A DNA stretch of 64,000 bases from Pseudomonas sp. JUb42 (GTDB lineage: Bacteria; Pseudomonadota; Gammaproteobacteria; Pseudomonadales; Pseudomonadaceae). The DNA lies in NCBI RefSeq assembly GCF_024807945.1, contig NZ_JANUFD010000007.1, positions 186,001-250,000 on the forward strand, in the 5' to 3' direction. Position numbers and translations under genes: made by a program. This document shows, piece after piece, positions 1 through 8,989 of this stretch. The notes below the pieces were generated by a model. It was given only the letters and a program-made list of their open reading frames with translations, was not told the origin of the DNA and searched no databases. Each line of letters opens with the position of its first letter. Positions within the stretch are counted from its first letter, which is position 1.

Positions 1-685
1 CCGGCTGGCGGCCCGACCAGGTGCGGCGGCGGATCAGCAGGCAAGGCTCGCCGGGCTCAATCTGCAGCAGTTTGCACTCGTCGGCCTCGGCGAGAATGGC
101 CTCGACCACATGCTCGCCCTCGGTCAGCGGTGCGACTTGGGATAGATAGGCATAAGGCGTCTGCACGGTGAAGTCCTGACGCAGGTAGTCAGGCGCCACC
201 AAGGCGTTGACGAAACGATCTTCGATCTGCACCGGGATATCGTTTTCGTAATGCACGATCAGCGAATGAAACACCCGCTGGCCCTCGCGCATGTCCAGGG
301 CCAGAGCGCGCTCGGAGCCTGCGGCTTCTTCGGCGAGGATCATCACCTTGCAGGTGTGGCGATGGCCCCGTGAGGCGATTTCGTCGGCTATGTTGTGCAC
401 TTCGAACAGCGCCGACTGGGTCTTGGGTTCTGCCACGAAGGTGCCGACACCCTGCATGCGCACCAATAGCCCTTCGGCGGTCAGCTCGCGCAGGGCGCGG
501 TTGATGGTCATGCGGCTGAAGCCCAGCTGTGTGACCAGTTCGCTTTCCGACGGCACGCGATGGTGCGGCGGCCAAGTGCCGTTCTGGATCTGCAGGGCGA
601 TCATTTGCTTGACGCGGGCGTACAGCGGCGCCGGACTTTCGCCCATCTGGGAGGCCAGCAGGGAAACGGCAGGCGGAGTCGGCAC
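1..685 (-). CDS. hutC: Histidine utilization repressor HutC, C-terminus cut by window edge
   Basis: GntR-family transcriptional repressor of the histidine-degradation (hut) genes; the family's ligand is urocanate. The reading frame starts at a GTG at 685 (MPTPPAVSLLASQMGES) and stays open to base 1, giving 228 codons. The N-terminal winged helix lies at about residues 18-85 and includes the recognition-helix region VPSESELVTQLGFSRMTINR. A UTRA effector-binding domain follows (FEVHNIADEIASRG, then VFHSLIVHYENDIPVQIEDR). Full HutC proteins are about 235-250 residues, so only the tail is missing. It diverges from hutF, with a HutC-type operator between them. The start is inferred from family alignment. 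Confidence 0.9.
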   Translation of the reverse strand, partial: MPTPPAVSLLASQMGESPAPLYARVKQMIALQIQNGTWPPHHRVPSESELVTQLGFSRMTINRALRELTAEGLLVRMQGVGTFVAEPKTQSALFEVHNIADEIASRGHRHTCKVMILAEEAAGSERALALDMREGQRVFHSLIVHYENDIPVQIEDRFVNALVAPDYLRQDFTVQTPYAYLSQVAPLTEGEHVVEAILAEADECKLLQIEPGEPCLLIRRRTWSGRQP

Positions 686-813
686 AGGGCAATCCTTGTT
701 CAATGGGGTTCTGGCACGTTGGCAGCATGGCAGAGTGTACAAAAGTGCGCTCACGCTATCCATTAAGCGCAGCGGCGGCAAGCTCGCCGGAGTTTACCGA
801 GCGAGCAAACGTC

Positions 814-829
814 TGTATATGTACATACA
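814..829. promoter_or_regulatory. Candidate HutC operator between hutC and hutF
   Basis: The sequence TGTATATGTACATACA contains TGTA-CA-TACA at 820-829, which fits the TGTA-N2-TACA pattern described for HutC in P. fluorescens. It also contains the perfect palindrome TATGTACATA at 818-827. The site lies 26 bases before the hutF start and 129 bases before the hutC start. It could therefore repress hutF and possibly hutC itself. Binding is inferred, not shown. Confidence 0.65.
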
Positions 830-855
830 ACTTTAACACCGATGAGGTTCAGAGC

Positions 856-2220
856 ATGTCCGCCTTCTTCGCCGAGCGCGCCTTGTTAGCCACTGGCTGG
901 GCCAGAAATGTCCGTTTCGAAGTCAGCGATGAAGGTCTGTTGACCCAGGTGCTCAGCGACTCCGATGCCCAGGGCGCCGAAGTGCTCAAGGGACCGGTGG
1001 TGCCGGGCATGCCGAACCTGCATTCCCACGCCTTTCAGCGCGCCATGGCCGGGTTGGCGGAAGTGGCGGGCAACCCCAATGACAGTTTCTGGACCTGGCG
1101 CGACCTGATGTATCGCCTGGTCGGCAAGATCAGCCCCGAGCAACTCGGTGTCATCGCCCGCCAGCTGTATATCGAAATGCTCAAGGGCGGGTTCACCTCG
1201 GTGGCCGAATTCCATTACGTGCATCAGGACAGCGCCGGCCAACCCTACGCCAACCCGGCGGAACTGGCCCTGCAAATCAGCCAGGCGGCGAGCAGCGCGG
1301 GCATCGGCCTGACCCTGTTGCCGGTGCTCTACAGCCATTCCGGTTTTGGCGGCCAGGCGCCCAATGAAGGACAACGGCGTTTTATCCACAGCACTGAGAG
1401 CTACCTTTCGTTGCAGGCGCAGCTCAAGCCGCTGTTGGCCGCGCAACCGGCCCAGGCCCTGGGGCTGTGTTTCCACTCGCTGCGCGCCGTGACGCCGCAG
1501 CAGATCAGCGAAGTACTGGCCGCCAGCGACAAGGCTTGCCCGGTGCATATCCATATCGCCGAGCAGCAGAAGGAAGTCGATGACTGCCTGGCCTGGAGCG
1601 GGCGTCGGCCGTTGCAGTGGTTGTACGAAAATGTCGATGTCGATCAGCGCTGGTGCCTGGTCCACGCCACCCACGCCGATGCCGGTGAAGTGGCGTCCAT
1701 GGCGCGCAGTGCGGCGGTTGCGGGCCTGTGCCTGACTACCGAGGCCAATCTGGGGGACGGGATTTTCCCGGCGGTGGACTACATCGCTCAAGGCGGGCGC
1801 TGGGGCATCGGCTCGGACAGCCATGTTTCGTTGAGCGTGGTCGAAGAGTTGCGTTGGCTCGAATACGGCCAGCGCCTGCGCGATCAACGGCGCAATCGCC
1901 TGTATCGCATTGATCAGCCCATGGTCGGGCGTACCTTGTTCGATGCCGCGCTGGTCGGCGGTGCCCAGGCCATGGGGCAGAACATCGGTGCTTTGACTGT
2001 CGGCCAGCGTGCCGACTGGCTGGTGCTGGACGGCAATGATCCGTACCTGGCCACGGCCACGGACGACGGCATTCTCAACCGTTGGCTGTTTGCCGGCGGC
2101 GATCGGCAGATTCGTGATGTGCTGGTCAACGGCCAGTGGGTGATTCGCGACGGCCGTCATGCTGGTGAAGAGCAGAGCAGCCGGGCGTTCGCTGCGGTAC
2201 TGCGGGAATTACTTGGCTGA
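856..2220 (+). CDS. hutF: Formimidoylglutamate deiminase
   Basis: Amidohydrolase that deiminates N-formimino-L-glutamate to N-formyl-L-glutamate and ammonia in the five-step histidine-degradation route; cytoplasmic. The 454-residue protein carries the expected metal ligands of the family: HSH at residues 56-58, HIH at 231-233, H270 in HATHAD, and D321 in GSDSH. Longer in-frame extensions upstream are possible, but ATG 856 (MSAFFAERALLATGW) matches the family start and lies just downstream of the HutC operator. It diverges from hutC, so it is likely induced by urocanate when histidine is available. Confidence 0.95.
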   Translation: MSAFFAERALLATGWARNVRFEVSDEGLLTQVLSDSDAQGAEVLKGPVVPGMPNLHSHAFQRAMAGLAEVAGNPNDSFWTWRDLMYRLVGKISPEQLGVIARQLYIEMLKGGFTSVAEFHYVHQDSAGQPYANPAELALQISQAASSAGIGLTLLPVLYSHSGFGGQAPNEGQRRFIHSTESYLSLQAQLKPLLAAQPAQALGLCFHSLRAVTPQQISEVLAASDKACPVHIHIAEQQKEVDDCLAWSGRRPLQWLYENVDVDQRWCLVHATHADAGEVASMARSAAVAGLCLTTEANLGDGIFPAVDYIAQGGRWGIGSDSHVSLSVVEELRWLEYGQRLRDQRRNRLYRIDQPMVGRTLFDAALVGGAQAMGQNIGALTVGQRADWLVLDGNDPYLATATDDGILNRWLFAGGDRQIRDVLVNGQWVIRDGRHAGEEQSSRAFAAVLRELLG

Positions 2221-2227
2221 CTCTTTA

Positions 2228-2806
2228 TCAGCGCGTTGCTTTGCCGATAGCCGAGTCTTCCGTGCGCCAGATCAGCTTCATGGTGTCGTAACCCTGCTGC
2301 TGGGCCTTGCTCAGCAGCTCCTGGCGAGTGGTTTCGGACACATGAGCGGTGCGTGACAGCAGCCACAGGTATTTTCGATCCGGCGTACCGACCACGGCGG
2401 TCTTGTAGTCATCGTCGATGTAGAGCACCCAGTACGCGCCCTTGGTGATGCCCGGCAGCAGGCGCGAGAACCAGTTATCGAACACCACCCACAGGCGGTC
2501 GGTCTTGCCGACTTCCTGCGGCGAGGCGGTGCCGTTTATTTCCTGCCACTGCCCATCCTTGTCGCGACAGCGGTTCAGCACGCTGACATTGCCATCGTCC
2601 TTGAGGCCGTAATGGGCTTCTGATTGCGCGCAGTTGCGCTGGAAATACATCGGCAGCCGGGCCAGCTCATACCAGGTGCCCTGGTAGCGCTTGAAGTCGA
2701 CATGGCCGACGGTCTTGGGCTCCAGATTCTCTTGCGAATGGGCAAAGCCGATGGCCAGGAAACAAGCCATCAGGGCAACGCTGAAACGTAGCAGTAGCTT
2801 GAGCAT
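2228..2806 (-). CDS. blc: Lipocalin family protein (Blc-like)
   Basis: Bacterial lipocalin of 192 residues, probably an envelope protein binding lipids or other hydrophobic ligands. The N-terminus is a signal sequence; LMAC at residues 12-15 resembles a lipobox, though AHS-Q near residue 25 could instead be a type I cleavage site. The lipocalin signature (YQGTWYELARLP) follows at about residues 40-51, with further barrel motifs (LWVVFDNWF, YWVLYIDDDYKTAVVGTP, LWLLSRT). It lies three bases after the stop of the small lipoprotein gene transcribed ahead of it, so the two probably form an operon. Whether it is lipidated is uncertain. Confidence 0.88.
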   Translation of the reverse strand: MLKLLLRFSVALMACFLAIGFAHSQENLEPKTVGHVDFKRYQGTWYELARLPMYFQRNCAQSEAHYGLKDDGNVSVLNRCRDKDGQWQEINGTASPQEVGKTDRLWVVFDNWFSRLLPGITKGAYWVLYIDDDYKTAVVGTPDRKYLWLLSRTAHVSETTRQELLSKAQQQGYDTMKLIWRTEDSAIGKATR

Positions 2807-2809
2807 GAT

Positions 2810-3064
2810 TTATTTCAGACCCTGACCCGAGAACAGCACCACTTTGTCGGCGGCGTACTGCACGCTGATAAAGCTCTTCTGATCGCCCCAGGTGCAACTG
2901 GTCAGGCCGATGGCGCCGGAGCATTCAGTCGGGCTGCCGAGCAGCGCTTCGACCTGGGTCTTGGGCATCCCGGCGGACAGCTTCGAATAGTTTTCCTGAT
3001 TGATCTTGCTGCATGCAGCCAGCAATACGCAGAACGACAGTAGGGCGACGTTGCGCAAAGTCAT
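2810..3064 (-). CDS. Small BamE/SmpA-like lipoprotein of unknown function
   Basis: An 84-residue protein with a lipoprotein signal (MTLRNVALLSFCVLLAACSK, lipobox LAAC with the cysteine at residue 18). A short domain follows with the pattern NYSKLSAGMPKTQVEALLGSP...CTWGDQKSFISVQYAADKVVLFSGQGL. This resembles the small SmpA/BamE-type and DUF3862-like fold, which often occurs as a single short repeat. The upstream in-frame extension to 3190 is rejected because ATG 3064 is followed directly by a good signal peptide. It is upstream of and almost touching the lipocalin gene. Function is unknown. Confidence 0.75.
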   Translation of the reverse strand: MTLRNVALLSFCVLLAACSKINQENYSKLSAGMPKTQVEALLGSPTECSGAIGLTSCTWGDQKSFISVQYAADKVVLFSGQGLK

Positions 3065-3199
3065 GAGTGAAGCTCCTGAGCCTGGGGAAATGCTTATGCG
3101 GGGCAGGCCTGGAACGGCTGCGCGGGCGCAATAGCGCAAGCTTAGAAGGGAAAAGCGGGATCTGGTTCCGTGGTGGAGGAGAATCACCACGGTTTATTC

Positions 3200-3286
3200 G
3201 TTGGAGCGAGGCTTGCCCGCGAACAGCAACACGCGCAATGTCAGGCAGACCGCGTTGTTGCATTCGCGGGCAAGCCTTGCTCCAAC
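3200..3286. repeat. REP/REPIN-type inverted repeat
   Basis: Two inverted arms (GTTGGAGCGAGGCTTGCCCG and its near complement ending GCTCCAAC) enclose a short spacer. This is the 'GCTTGCCCGCGAA' family of Pseudomonas REP doublets. It lies just downstream of fbp, between it and the small lipoprotein gene. Confidence 0.85.
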
Positions 3287-3295
3287 AAGGTCTGA

Positions 3296-4306
3296 TTAGC
3301 CCTTATGGTACGCAGTCACGCGCTCGACTTCTTCTTTCGAACCCAGGTACACCGCAACACGCTGATGCAGGCCTTCAGGCTTGATGTCGAGGATGCGCTG
3401 GTGGCCGTCGGTGGAGGCGCCGCCAGCCTGTTCCACCAGGAACGACATCGGGTTGGCTTCGTACATCAGGCGCAGTTTGCCCGGCTTGGATGGCTCACGG
3501 CTGTCACGCGGGTACATGAACAGACCGCCACGGGTCAGGATGCGGTGCACGTCGGCAACCATCGCGGCCACCCAACGCATGTTGTAGTTCTTCTCCAGCG
3601 GGCCTTCTTCACCGGCCAGCAGCTCGCTGACGTAGCGCTGTACCGGGGCTTCCCAGTGGCGCTGGTTGGACATGTTGATGGCGAATTCCTGAGTGGTCTC
3701 CGGGATCGTGATGTCTTCGTGGGTCAGGGCGAAGCTGCCCATTTCACGGTCCAGGGTAAAGCCCTTGACGCCGTCACCCAGGGTCAGCACCAGCATGGTT
3801 TGCGGGCCGTAGATGGCGTAACCGGCAGCGACCTGCTCGGTGCCTGGCTGCAGGAAGGCCTTTTCGTTCAGGGCTTCGTTCTGACTCAGGTATTCGTTCG
3901 GGCAACGCAGTACCGAGAAGATGGTGCCGACCGGGGCGTTGATGTCGATGTTCGACGAGCCGTCCAATGGGTCAAATACCAACAAATAGGCACCCTTAGG
4001 GTATTTGCCGGGGATCTGGTAGGCATTGTCCATCTCTTCGGATGCCATGCCGGCCAGGTGACCGCCCCATTCGTTGGCTTCCAGAAGGATTTCGTTGGAA
4101 ATCACGTCGAGCTTTTTCTGCACTTCGCCCTGCACGTTCTCGGTGCCCATGCTGCCAAGCACACCGCCCAGCGCGCCTTTGGAGACGGCATGGCTGATTT
4201 CCTTGCACGCACGAGCCACTACTTCGATAAGGAAGCGCAGATCGGCAGGGGTGTTGTTGCTGCGGGTCTGCTCGATCAGATAGCGACTTAGGGTAACGCG
4301 GGACAT
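3296..4306 (-). CDS. fbp: Fructose-1,6-bisphosphatase class I
   Basis: Hydrolyses fructose 1,6-bisphosphate to fructose 6-phosphate in gluconeogenesis; cytoplasmic. The 336-residue protein has the metal/phosphate-binding motif [10 protein letters not shown] at residues 112-121, the conserved GTIFSV that follows, and the C-terminal substrate region [22 protein letters not shown]. Length is normal for the class. Start ATG 4306 ([13 protein letters not shown]) agrees with relatives. It appears to be transcribed alone and is followed by a REP element. Confidence 0.97.
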   Translation of the reverse strand: MSRVTLSRYLIEQTRSNNTPADLRFLIEVVARACKEISHAVSKGALGGVLGSMGTENVQGEVQKKLDVISNEILLEANEWGGHLAGMASEEMDNAYQIPGKYPKGAYLLVFDPLDGSSNIDINAPVGTIFSVLRCPNEYLSQNEALNEKAFLQPGTEQVAAGYAIYGPQTMLVLTLGDGVKGFTLDREMGSFALTHEDITIPETTQEFAINMSNQRHWEAPVQRYVSELLAGEEGPLEKNYNMRWVAAMVADVHRILTRGGLFMYPRDSREPSKPGKLRLMYEANPMSFLVEQAGGASTDGHQRILDIKPEGLHQRVAVYLGSKEEVERVTAYHKG

Positions 4307-4450
4307 GGAGTGCTCCGAAAGTATGGGGATGAAAAACCCGCGCAGTTTACCGCGTGTGCGAGCGTAATACTGCCCATCAGACCGGCTTGCAGCGGATTGA
4401 GTTCAGGTTTTGCCTGCTGTTTTGGCTCAGATAGACAGCGTAGCCACAAA

Positions 4451-4468
4451 TCGCCCGCGTACGGGCGA
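4451..4468 (-). terminator. Possible hairpin terminator after the DUF3999 gene
   Basis: TCGCCCG-CGTA-CGGGCGA forms a 7-bp GC-rich stem directly after the stop codon of the minus-strand DUF3999 gene. On that strand it is followed only by a weak T-rich stretch, so termination strength is doubtful. Confidence 0.4.
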
Positions 4469-4474
4469 TGCGGA

Positions 4475-5857
4475 TCAAGATTTTGGCGGGGTGGCGCGCA
4501 GGGTGCTCAAGGCCATCCAGCCGAGGAAAATCACCCCCAGCACCAACAAGGCCCACAGGCCGATGCGCTTCCAGTCGATCACCATCGGCGCGGGTGCCAG
4601 GGGCGTCAGGCTGACCACCGGCGCCTTGGTCGGCGCGGCGCTGCTGAGGCTGACGAGCTTCTGCGGGTTGTAGTCGGGAATCAGGGTATTGATCGGCAGA
4701 TTTACCGCAGGCGCTGTCGCGTTACCGATGGCCAGGGTAAAGGGGCCGTTGCCCCGGGCCAGGAACACCACTTGCGTCGCCGACAGGGCAAAGTGCAGTT
4801 TCGGCGCTTCGGGGCCGAGGCCGCCGCCGCGTTCGTCCACTTCCAGTTTCAGTTCCCGAATCGGATAGCCCGCCAGCTGGATTTCATTCTGGGTGACGTC
4901 CTGGCCATTCTGAGTCAGGCGGTAGAGCAGGCCACTGCCGATCGCTTGCCAGGGCTTTTTGCTGTCCAGCCGCCCGTACAGCGTGCCGGGCGCCAGGCTG
5001 TTGGCCTGGGCGATCTCGAAACGCAGGCGCTCTACCGGCAGGCTAGTGGGCAGTTCCCACAGATATTCGCCGGGCTTGTCGAGCTTGCCGCTCAAGGCGG
5101 GCGACCAACTCAGGGGCGCAGGCGGCGCATCGTTAGCTGCGCCGAGGACCATGGCTGAGGTCAGGGTCGGTACGTTCGGCGTCGTCCACAGCAAGCGCAG
5201 GTAACGGGCCTTATGGCCGGGCAGGGCGACTTCACGCTGTTCGACCAGCTCATCGGAGAACGACAGTCGGGCGACCTGACCACTGCCCCACGACTGCCAG
5301 TGCTGCAGGTCGTCGCTGGCCTCGATGCTGAAGTGCTGGAAACCCTCATGTTCGGTGCTCCAGTCCAGGGTCAGGTGCTCCAGCGGCGCCTTGACCGCGC
5401 TGGTGTCCAGCAGCCAGCCGCGCAGGATTTCATCACCGGCTTCGATATCTTCCTGGGGCGATACTTCGACGACAGTGCCGTTGCTCGACCGTTGTACTCG
5501 CACCACCGGCACGGCATCGCGCTTGTCGGTGCTGTTGTACAGCGGGAACATTTTCACCGCGACTTCCGGCTGTTCGGCCGGACGCTGAGCCTGGTTTTGC
5601 GCCAGGGCATAGGCCTGGGGCTGGCCTTCGCTGTTGAATATGCGCAAGTCAGCGAGGTCAGCCTGACGGGCCTGCAGTTGCACGGCCAGGGGCAGCTCAA
5701 GACGATACCAAGGGCCTTCGCCGCTGAGGGTCAGGGGCGTCTGGCTGGCAAAGTCAGCGGGAGCTTCCGCGGCCTGGATAAGATTGGCCGTCAACAAGGC
5801 GGTCGCGCACAGCAGGCTTTTCAATAACGCATGGGCACTCAAGTACGGCTTCCTCAT
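4475..5857 (-). CDS. DUF3999 family envelope protein
   Basis: A 460-residue protein of the DUF3999 type; no biochemical role is known to me. It has an N-terminal signal sequence (LLKSLLCATALLTANLIQAAEA, ending near residue 31), a long beta-rich periplasmic region (YRLELPLAVQLQARQADLADLRIFNSEGQPQAYAL) and one C-terminal membrane helix (IGLWALLVLGVIFLGWMAL) near residues 435-453. Its start codon overlaps the stop of the upstream DUF2339 gene by four bases, so the two are translationally coupled and probably act together in the envelope. Confidence 0.75.
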   Translation of the reverse strand: MRKPYLSAHALLKSLLCATALLTANLIQAAEAPADFASQTPLTLSGEGPWYRLELPLAVQLQARQADLADLRIFNSEGQPQAYALAQNQAQRPAEQPEVAVKMFPLYNSTDKRDAVPVVRVQRSSNGTVVEVSPQEDIEAGDEILRGWLLDTSAVKAPLEHLTLDWSTEHEGFQHFSIEASDDLQHWQSWGSGQVARLSFSDELVEQREVALPGHKARYLRLLWTTPNVPTLTSAMVLGAANDAPPAPLSWSPALSGKLDKPGEYLWELPTSLPVERLRFEIAQANSLAPGTLYGRLDSKKPWQAIGSGLLYRLTQNGQDVTQNEIQLAGYPIRELKLEVDERGGGLGPEAPKLHFALSATQVVFLARGNGPFTLAIGNATAPAVNLPINTLIPDYNPQKLVSLSSAAPTKAPVVSLTPLAPAPMVIDWKRIGLWALLVLGVIFLGWMALSTLRATPPKS

Positions 5858-8745
5858 GGCAGATCCGGTTCCGGCGTCGGTTCGACTGTGGCCTGGGCTG
5901 CACGCTTGGGCGGCAGCGGGGCGAAGTAGCCCACGACCAGCAGCAGGATACCGACGCCGATGAACGAAACAATCCGCGCCATGCCGCCACGGTTGCTCAG
6001 TTCGACGAAGAATAGCTTGGCAACCACGACACCGATCAGCACCGCACCGGCGATCCAGATTTCGCGGCGTACCCGCAGGTGGCCGCCGATCATCAGGGCC
6101 AGGGCCATCAGGGTCCAGACAATCGACAGCCCGGCCTGTACCCGCATGGATTCCAGCAGATCATCCGCCGCCCAGGGCACACCGCTCCAGTGATGAGCGG
6201 TACGCATGACCATGGCCGTAACCAGCGCAAACAGCGAAGCCCCGGCGACCAGCCAGGCCAGGCGCTGGCATTGATGCTGGCTGACGCCCAATTGATGCAG
6301 GTTGCGGCTGATCCACAGGAACACCCCGGTCAGGGCGAACATCAGGCCGATTTCCAGTGGGTTAACAAGTGGCACATAGCCCAGTGGATCGGCGTTGCCA
6401 TCGCTGAAGGTGTTGGCCAGCCAGAACCAGGCGAGCAGCAGGCCAGCCACCGGCAAAGCCGCCCAGACCCGGTATTCGCGGCCATGAGTCGCCACCGGCC
6501 AAGGCCATTGTCGTGGCGCAGCCATCGCCAGCAGATACAGGCTCGGCACCAGCGCCCAACCCAGCCAGCGCCAGGCGTTGTAGGTTTCGGAGAATGCCAT
6601 CACCACATCCCGTACCTGCAGGGCGACGACGCTGAGGATCAACCAGCAACCCAACACATGGGCGATGCTAGCGGCCTTGGCCGGAAGGATCTGCTCCAGG
6701 CTGCGCAGAGAACGCAGATGCACGGCGAACAACACCAGCCAGGCCAGCCAGCCCCAGTTGGCGCTCGGGTGATAGTCCGGGCCGAACTTGTAGGCCAGCA
6801 GGATGCCGCTGACCGGAATCAGCGCCAGTCCGAGCAAGGCCAGGCACAGCATCGCCAGACCGGGCCAGCGCAGGCGCACGCTGATCACGGTCCACAGCGC
6901 CAGACTGGCGGCGGCCAGGGCCAGCAGCAACACCACGCGCAGGTCCGGTGGCGCCAGGCGCCACGACGCACTGATCAGGCCCACGCCCCACCAGGCGCCG
7001 CCCCAGACCAACAGCAAGGTCGACAGCAGATCGCGATTGAGCAGGCTCGCGGTCCTGATCCGCTCCACGCATAGGGCACTGATCAGCGCAGCCAGGGACA
7101 GAATCATCGGCGTCCAGTAATCGCCATGGGCAAACAGCGGCGAGTACCAGGCGTTCAGCTCATTGATGAAGGCGAGCCCGGCGCCGATTTGCAGCAACAG
7201 GCCGAAAGCCCTCGCCAGCATGCGGTTCTGCCGCAGGCCGAGCCAGAACGCCGCCGCGCCTTCAATGGCCCAGGATACTGAGGTCCACTGCGAATTCAGG
7301 CCCAGAGGGATGGCCAGGGTGGCAAACACTACGCCCAGGGCCAGACAGGTTTCGACCAGCAGCAGAGCGCGGCCGGATGTGCGCGATGCCAGCAGGCGGG
7401 CGATGCCCATATAGATCAGCCCCAGTACCAGGGCGCTGATGGCTGCGCCGAACTCCAGATGACCGACCAGCGCATATTGCAGACCGAAACCGACGATGGG
7501 CGTGCCGAACAACAGGCTGCCATCAACATAACTGCTCTGCCGTGCCGACCAGCGCAGCATGGCTGTGCGGCTGTCATCCTCGGGGCCGCTGGCCAGTTCT
7601 TCCAGCCTGCGTCGGGCGAACAACAGGCCGATGGCCAGGTACATCAGGAAGAACAGAATCAGGAAACCTTCAGTGCTCCACAGCAGCTCCGGGTTGTAGG
7701 CCTTCATGCCCCAGGCCGCGCCGATACCGAAGGTGCCGAAGAAACCGATCAGGTTCAGCGGGCGCCAGGCCTTGAACCAGGCGATAGCGAAGATTCCTGC
7801 GTTGAGCAGGGTGAAATAACTGAACAGGGCGATATGGTTGCCGCCCTGGCCGGTGGACGCCAGCAGCGGTGCAGCGAAGCCGCCGAGGGCACCGGCGCAG
7901 GCCAGGGCCAGGGAGTCCTGCTTGACCGCGAGAATCGCAGAGAAGGCAGTCACGGCCACCAACAGGGCGAAGCCCATGGCCGGGTCGATCAAGGCGTTGA
8001 GCTTCATCGCCGCAAAGATCGTCAGGTAGATCACCCCGACGCTGGCGCCCTGCAAGGTCAAGGCATAGGCCGGATTCCGGCCGCGCAGCCACCAACCCAG
8101 GCCCAGTAGTGCCAGGGCGCAGACGATGACGGAGGCGTACTTGGCTTCCACCGGGATAACAATGCCTTCGGTGGCGTAGCGCAGCAGGAAGGCCAGGCCG
8201 AGGAACAGCAGCACCACGCCGACGCGTAACACGGTATTGCCACCCAGTAGCCAGCCTTTGGCAGCGTCCAGGCCGCGGTCCAGCCAGTTGACAGGGGTAG
8301 GAGCCGCAGGTGATTGCGCACGGGAAGGGCTGACTGCGTCGATGTTCCAGTCGGAGGCGACGGGCTCTGGGGTAGGCGCAACTGCGACTTCAGCAGGCAG
8401 GTCCCAGCTCAGCTCGGGTTCGTCTGCCTTGCTGGCTACCCAGATAGTGTCGGGCAGCGGTGCGCTGTCTTGCACCGGTTGACTGGCGGCTGCCTTATTA
8501 AAGGAAGAGGTGGGTGGGTGCTCGAGCATCGACAGCCGTTGTTGCAGGGCTTCGACGGTTTTCTGCATCACTTCCAGTTGCTCGCCCTGGCGGGCGCTTT
8601 TGCGGCGCAATTGCCACACATGAATGCTCATGCCCAGCACCCAGCCGACTGCGCCGCCAATGGCAGCACCGCTGAAGGGGTCCAGGGGGTAGTCGCTGCC
8701 CATGGCGCCGAGCACCAGGCCAAGCAGCATCAGAATCCATTGCAC
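5854..8745 (-). CDS. DUF2339 family polytopic membrane protein
   Basis: A 963-residue protein with well over twenty predicted hydrophobic segments. The N-terminus carries a glycine-rich first helix (LDPFSGAAIGGAVGWVLGMSIHVWQLRRK) and a coiled-coil-like stretch at about residues 55-75 (LEVMQKTVEALQQRLSMLE). A proline-rich linker leads to the membrane domain beginning near GWLLGGNTVLRVGVVLLFLGLAFLLRY. This layout is typical of DUF2339. It overlaps the DUF3999 gene by ATGA. The function of the family is not established; a transport or envelope-polymer role would be speculation. Confidence 0.8.
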   Translation of the reverse strand: MQWILMLLGLVLGAMGSDYPLDPFSGAAIGGAVGWVLGMSIHVWQLRRKSARQGEQLEVMQKTVEALQQRLSMLEHPPTSSFNKAAASQPVQDSAPLPDTIWVASKADEPELSWDLPAEVAVAPTPEPVASDWNIDAVSPSRAQSPAAPTPVNWLDRGLDAAKGWLLGGNTVLRVGVVLLFLGLAFLLRYATEGIVIPVEAKYASVIVCALALLGLGWWLRGRNPAYALTLQGASVGVIYLTIFAAMKLNALIDPAMGFALLVAVTAFSAILAVKQDSLALACAGALGGFAAPLLASTGQGGNHIALFSYFTLLNAGIFAIAWFKAWRPLNLIGFFGTFGIGAAWGMKAYNPELLWSTEGFLILFFLMYLAIGLLFARRRLEELASGPEDDSRTAMLRWSARQSSYVDGSLLFGTPIVGFGLQYALVGHLEFGAAISALVLGLIYMGIARLLASRTSGRALLLVETCLALGVVFATLAIPLGLNSQWTSVSWAIEGAAAFWLGLRQNRMLARAFGLLLQIGAGLAFINELNAWYSPLFAHGDYWTPMILSLAALISALCVERIRTASLLNRDLLSTLLLVWGGAWWGVGLISASWRLAPPDLRVVLLLALAAASLALWTVISVRLRWPGLAMLCLALLGLALIPVSGILLAYKFGPDYHPSANWGWLAWLVLFAVHLRSLRSLEQILPAKAASIAHVLGCWLILSVVALQVRDVVMAFSETYNAWRWLGWALVPSLYLLAMAAPRQWPWPVATHGREYRVWAALPVAGLLLAWFWLANTFSDGNADPLGYVPLVNPLEIGLMFALTGVFLWISRNLHQLGVSQHQCQRLAWLVAGASLFALVTAMVMRTAHHWSGVPWAADDLLESMRVQAGLSIVWTLMALALMIGGHLRVRREIWIAGAVLIGVVVAKLFFVELSNRGGMARIVSFIGVGILLLVVGYFAPLPPKRAAQATVEPTPEPDLP

Positions 8746-8881
8746 GGGTTAAGTCCTTGTCTTGCCTGTCTGAAGGGAGCGACATGTATTTTAATAGACA
8801 GGGCTCAGACCGGACACAGCACAAATAATTGCGCGGTTTTGCGATTTTGCGAGGGGCATCACAGCTTTAGGCGCTGGACTC

Positions 8882-8973
8882 GTGGGAGCGCGGCTTGCCC
8901 GCGAAGTGGCCGGTACAGACGGTGAAAATTTATCGTCTGAGATGGCGCCTTCGCGGGCAAGCCGCGCTCCCAC
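8882..8973. repeat. REP/REPIN-type inverted repeat
   Basis: Inverted arms begin GTGGGAGCGCGGCTTGCCCG and end CGGGCAAGCCGCGCTCCCAC, almost perfectly complementary around a roughly 45-base spacer. It lies between glgP and the DUF2339 gene. Confidence 0.9.
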
Positions 8974-8989
8974 AAGGTGTGCAGATTTA

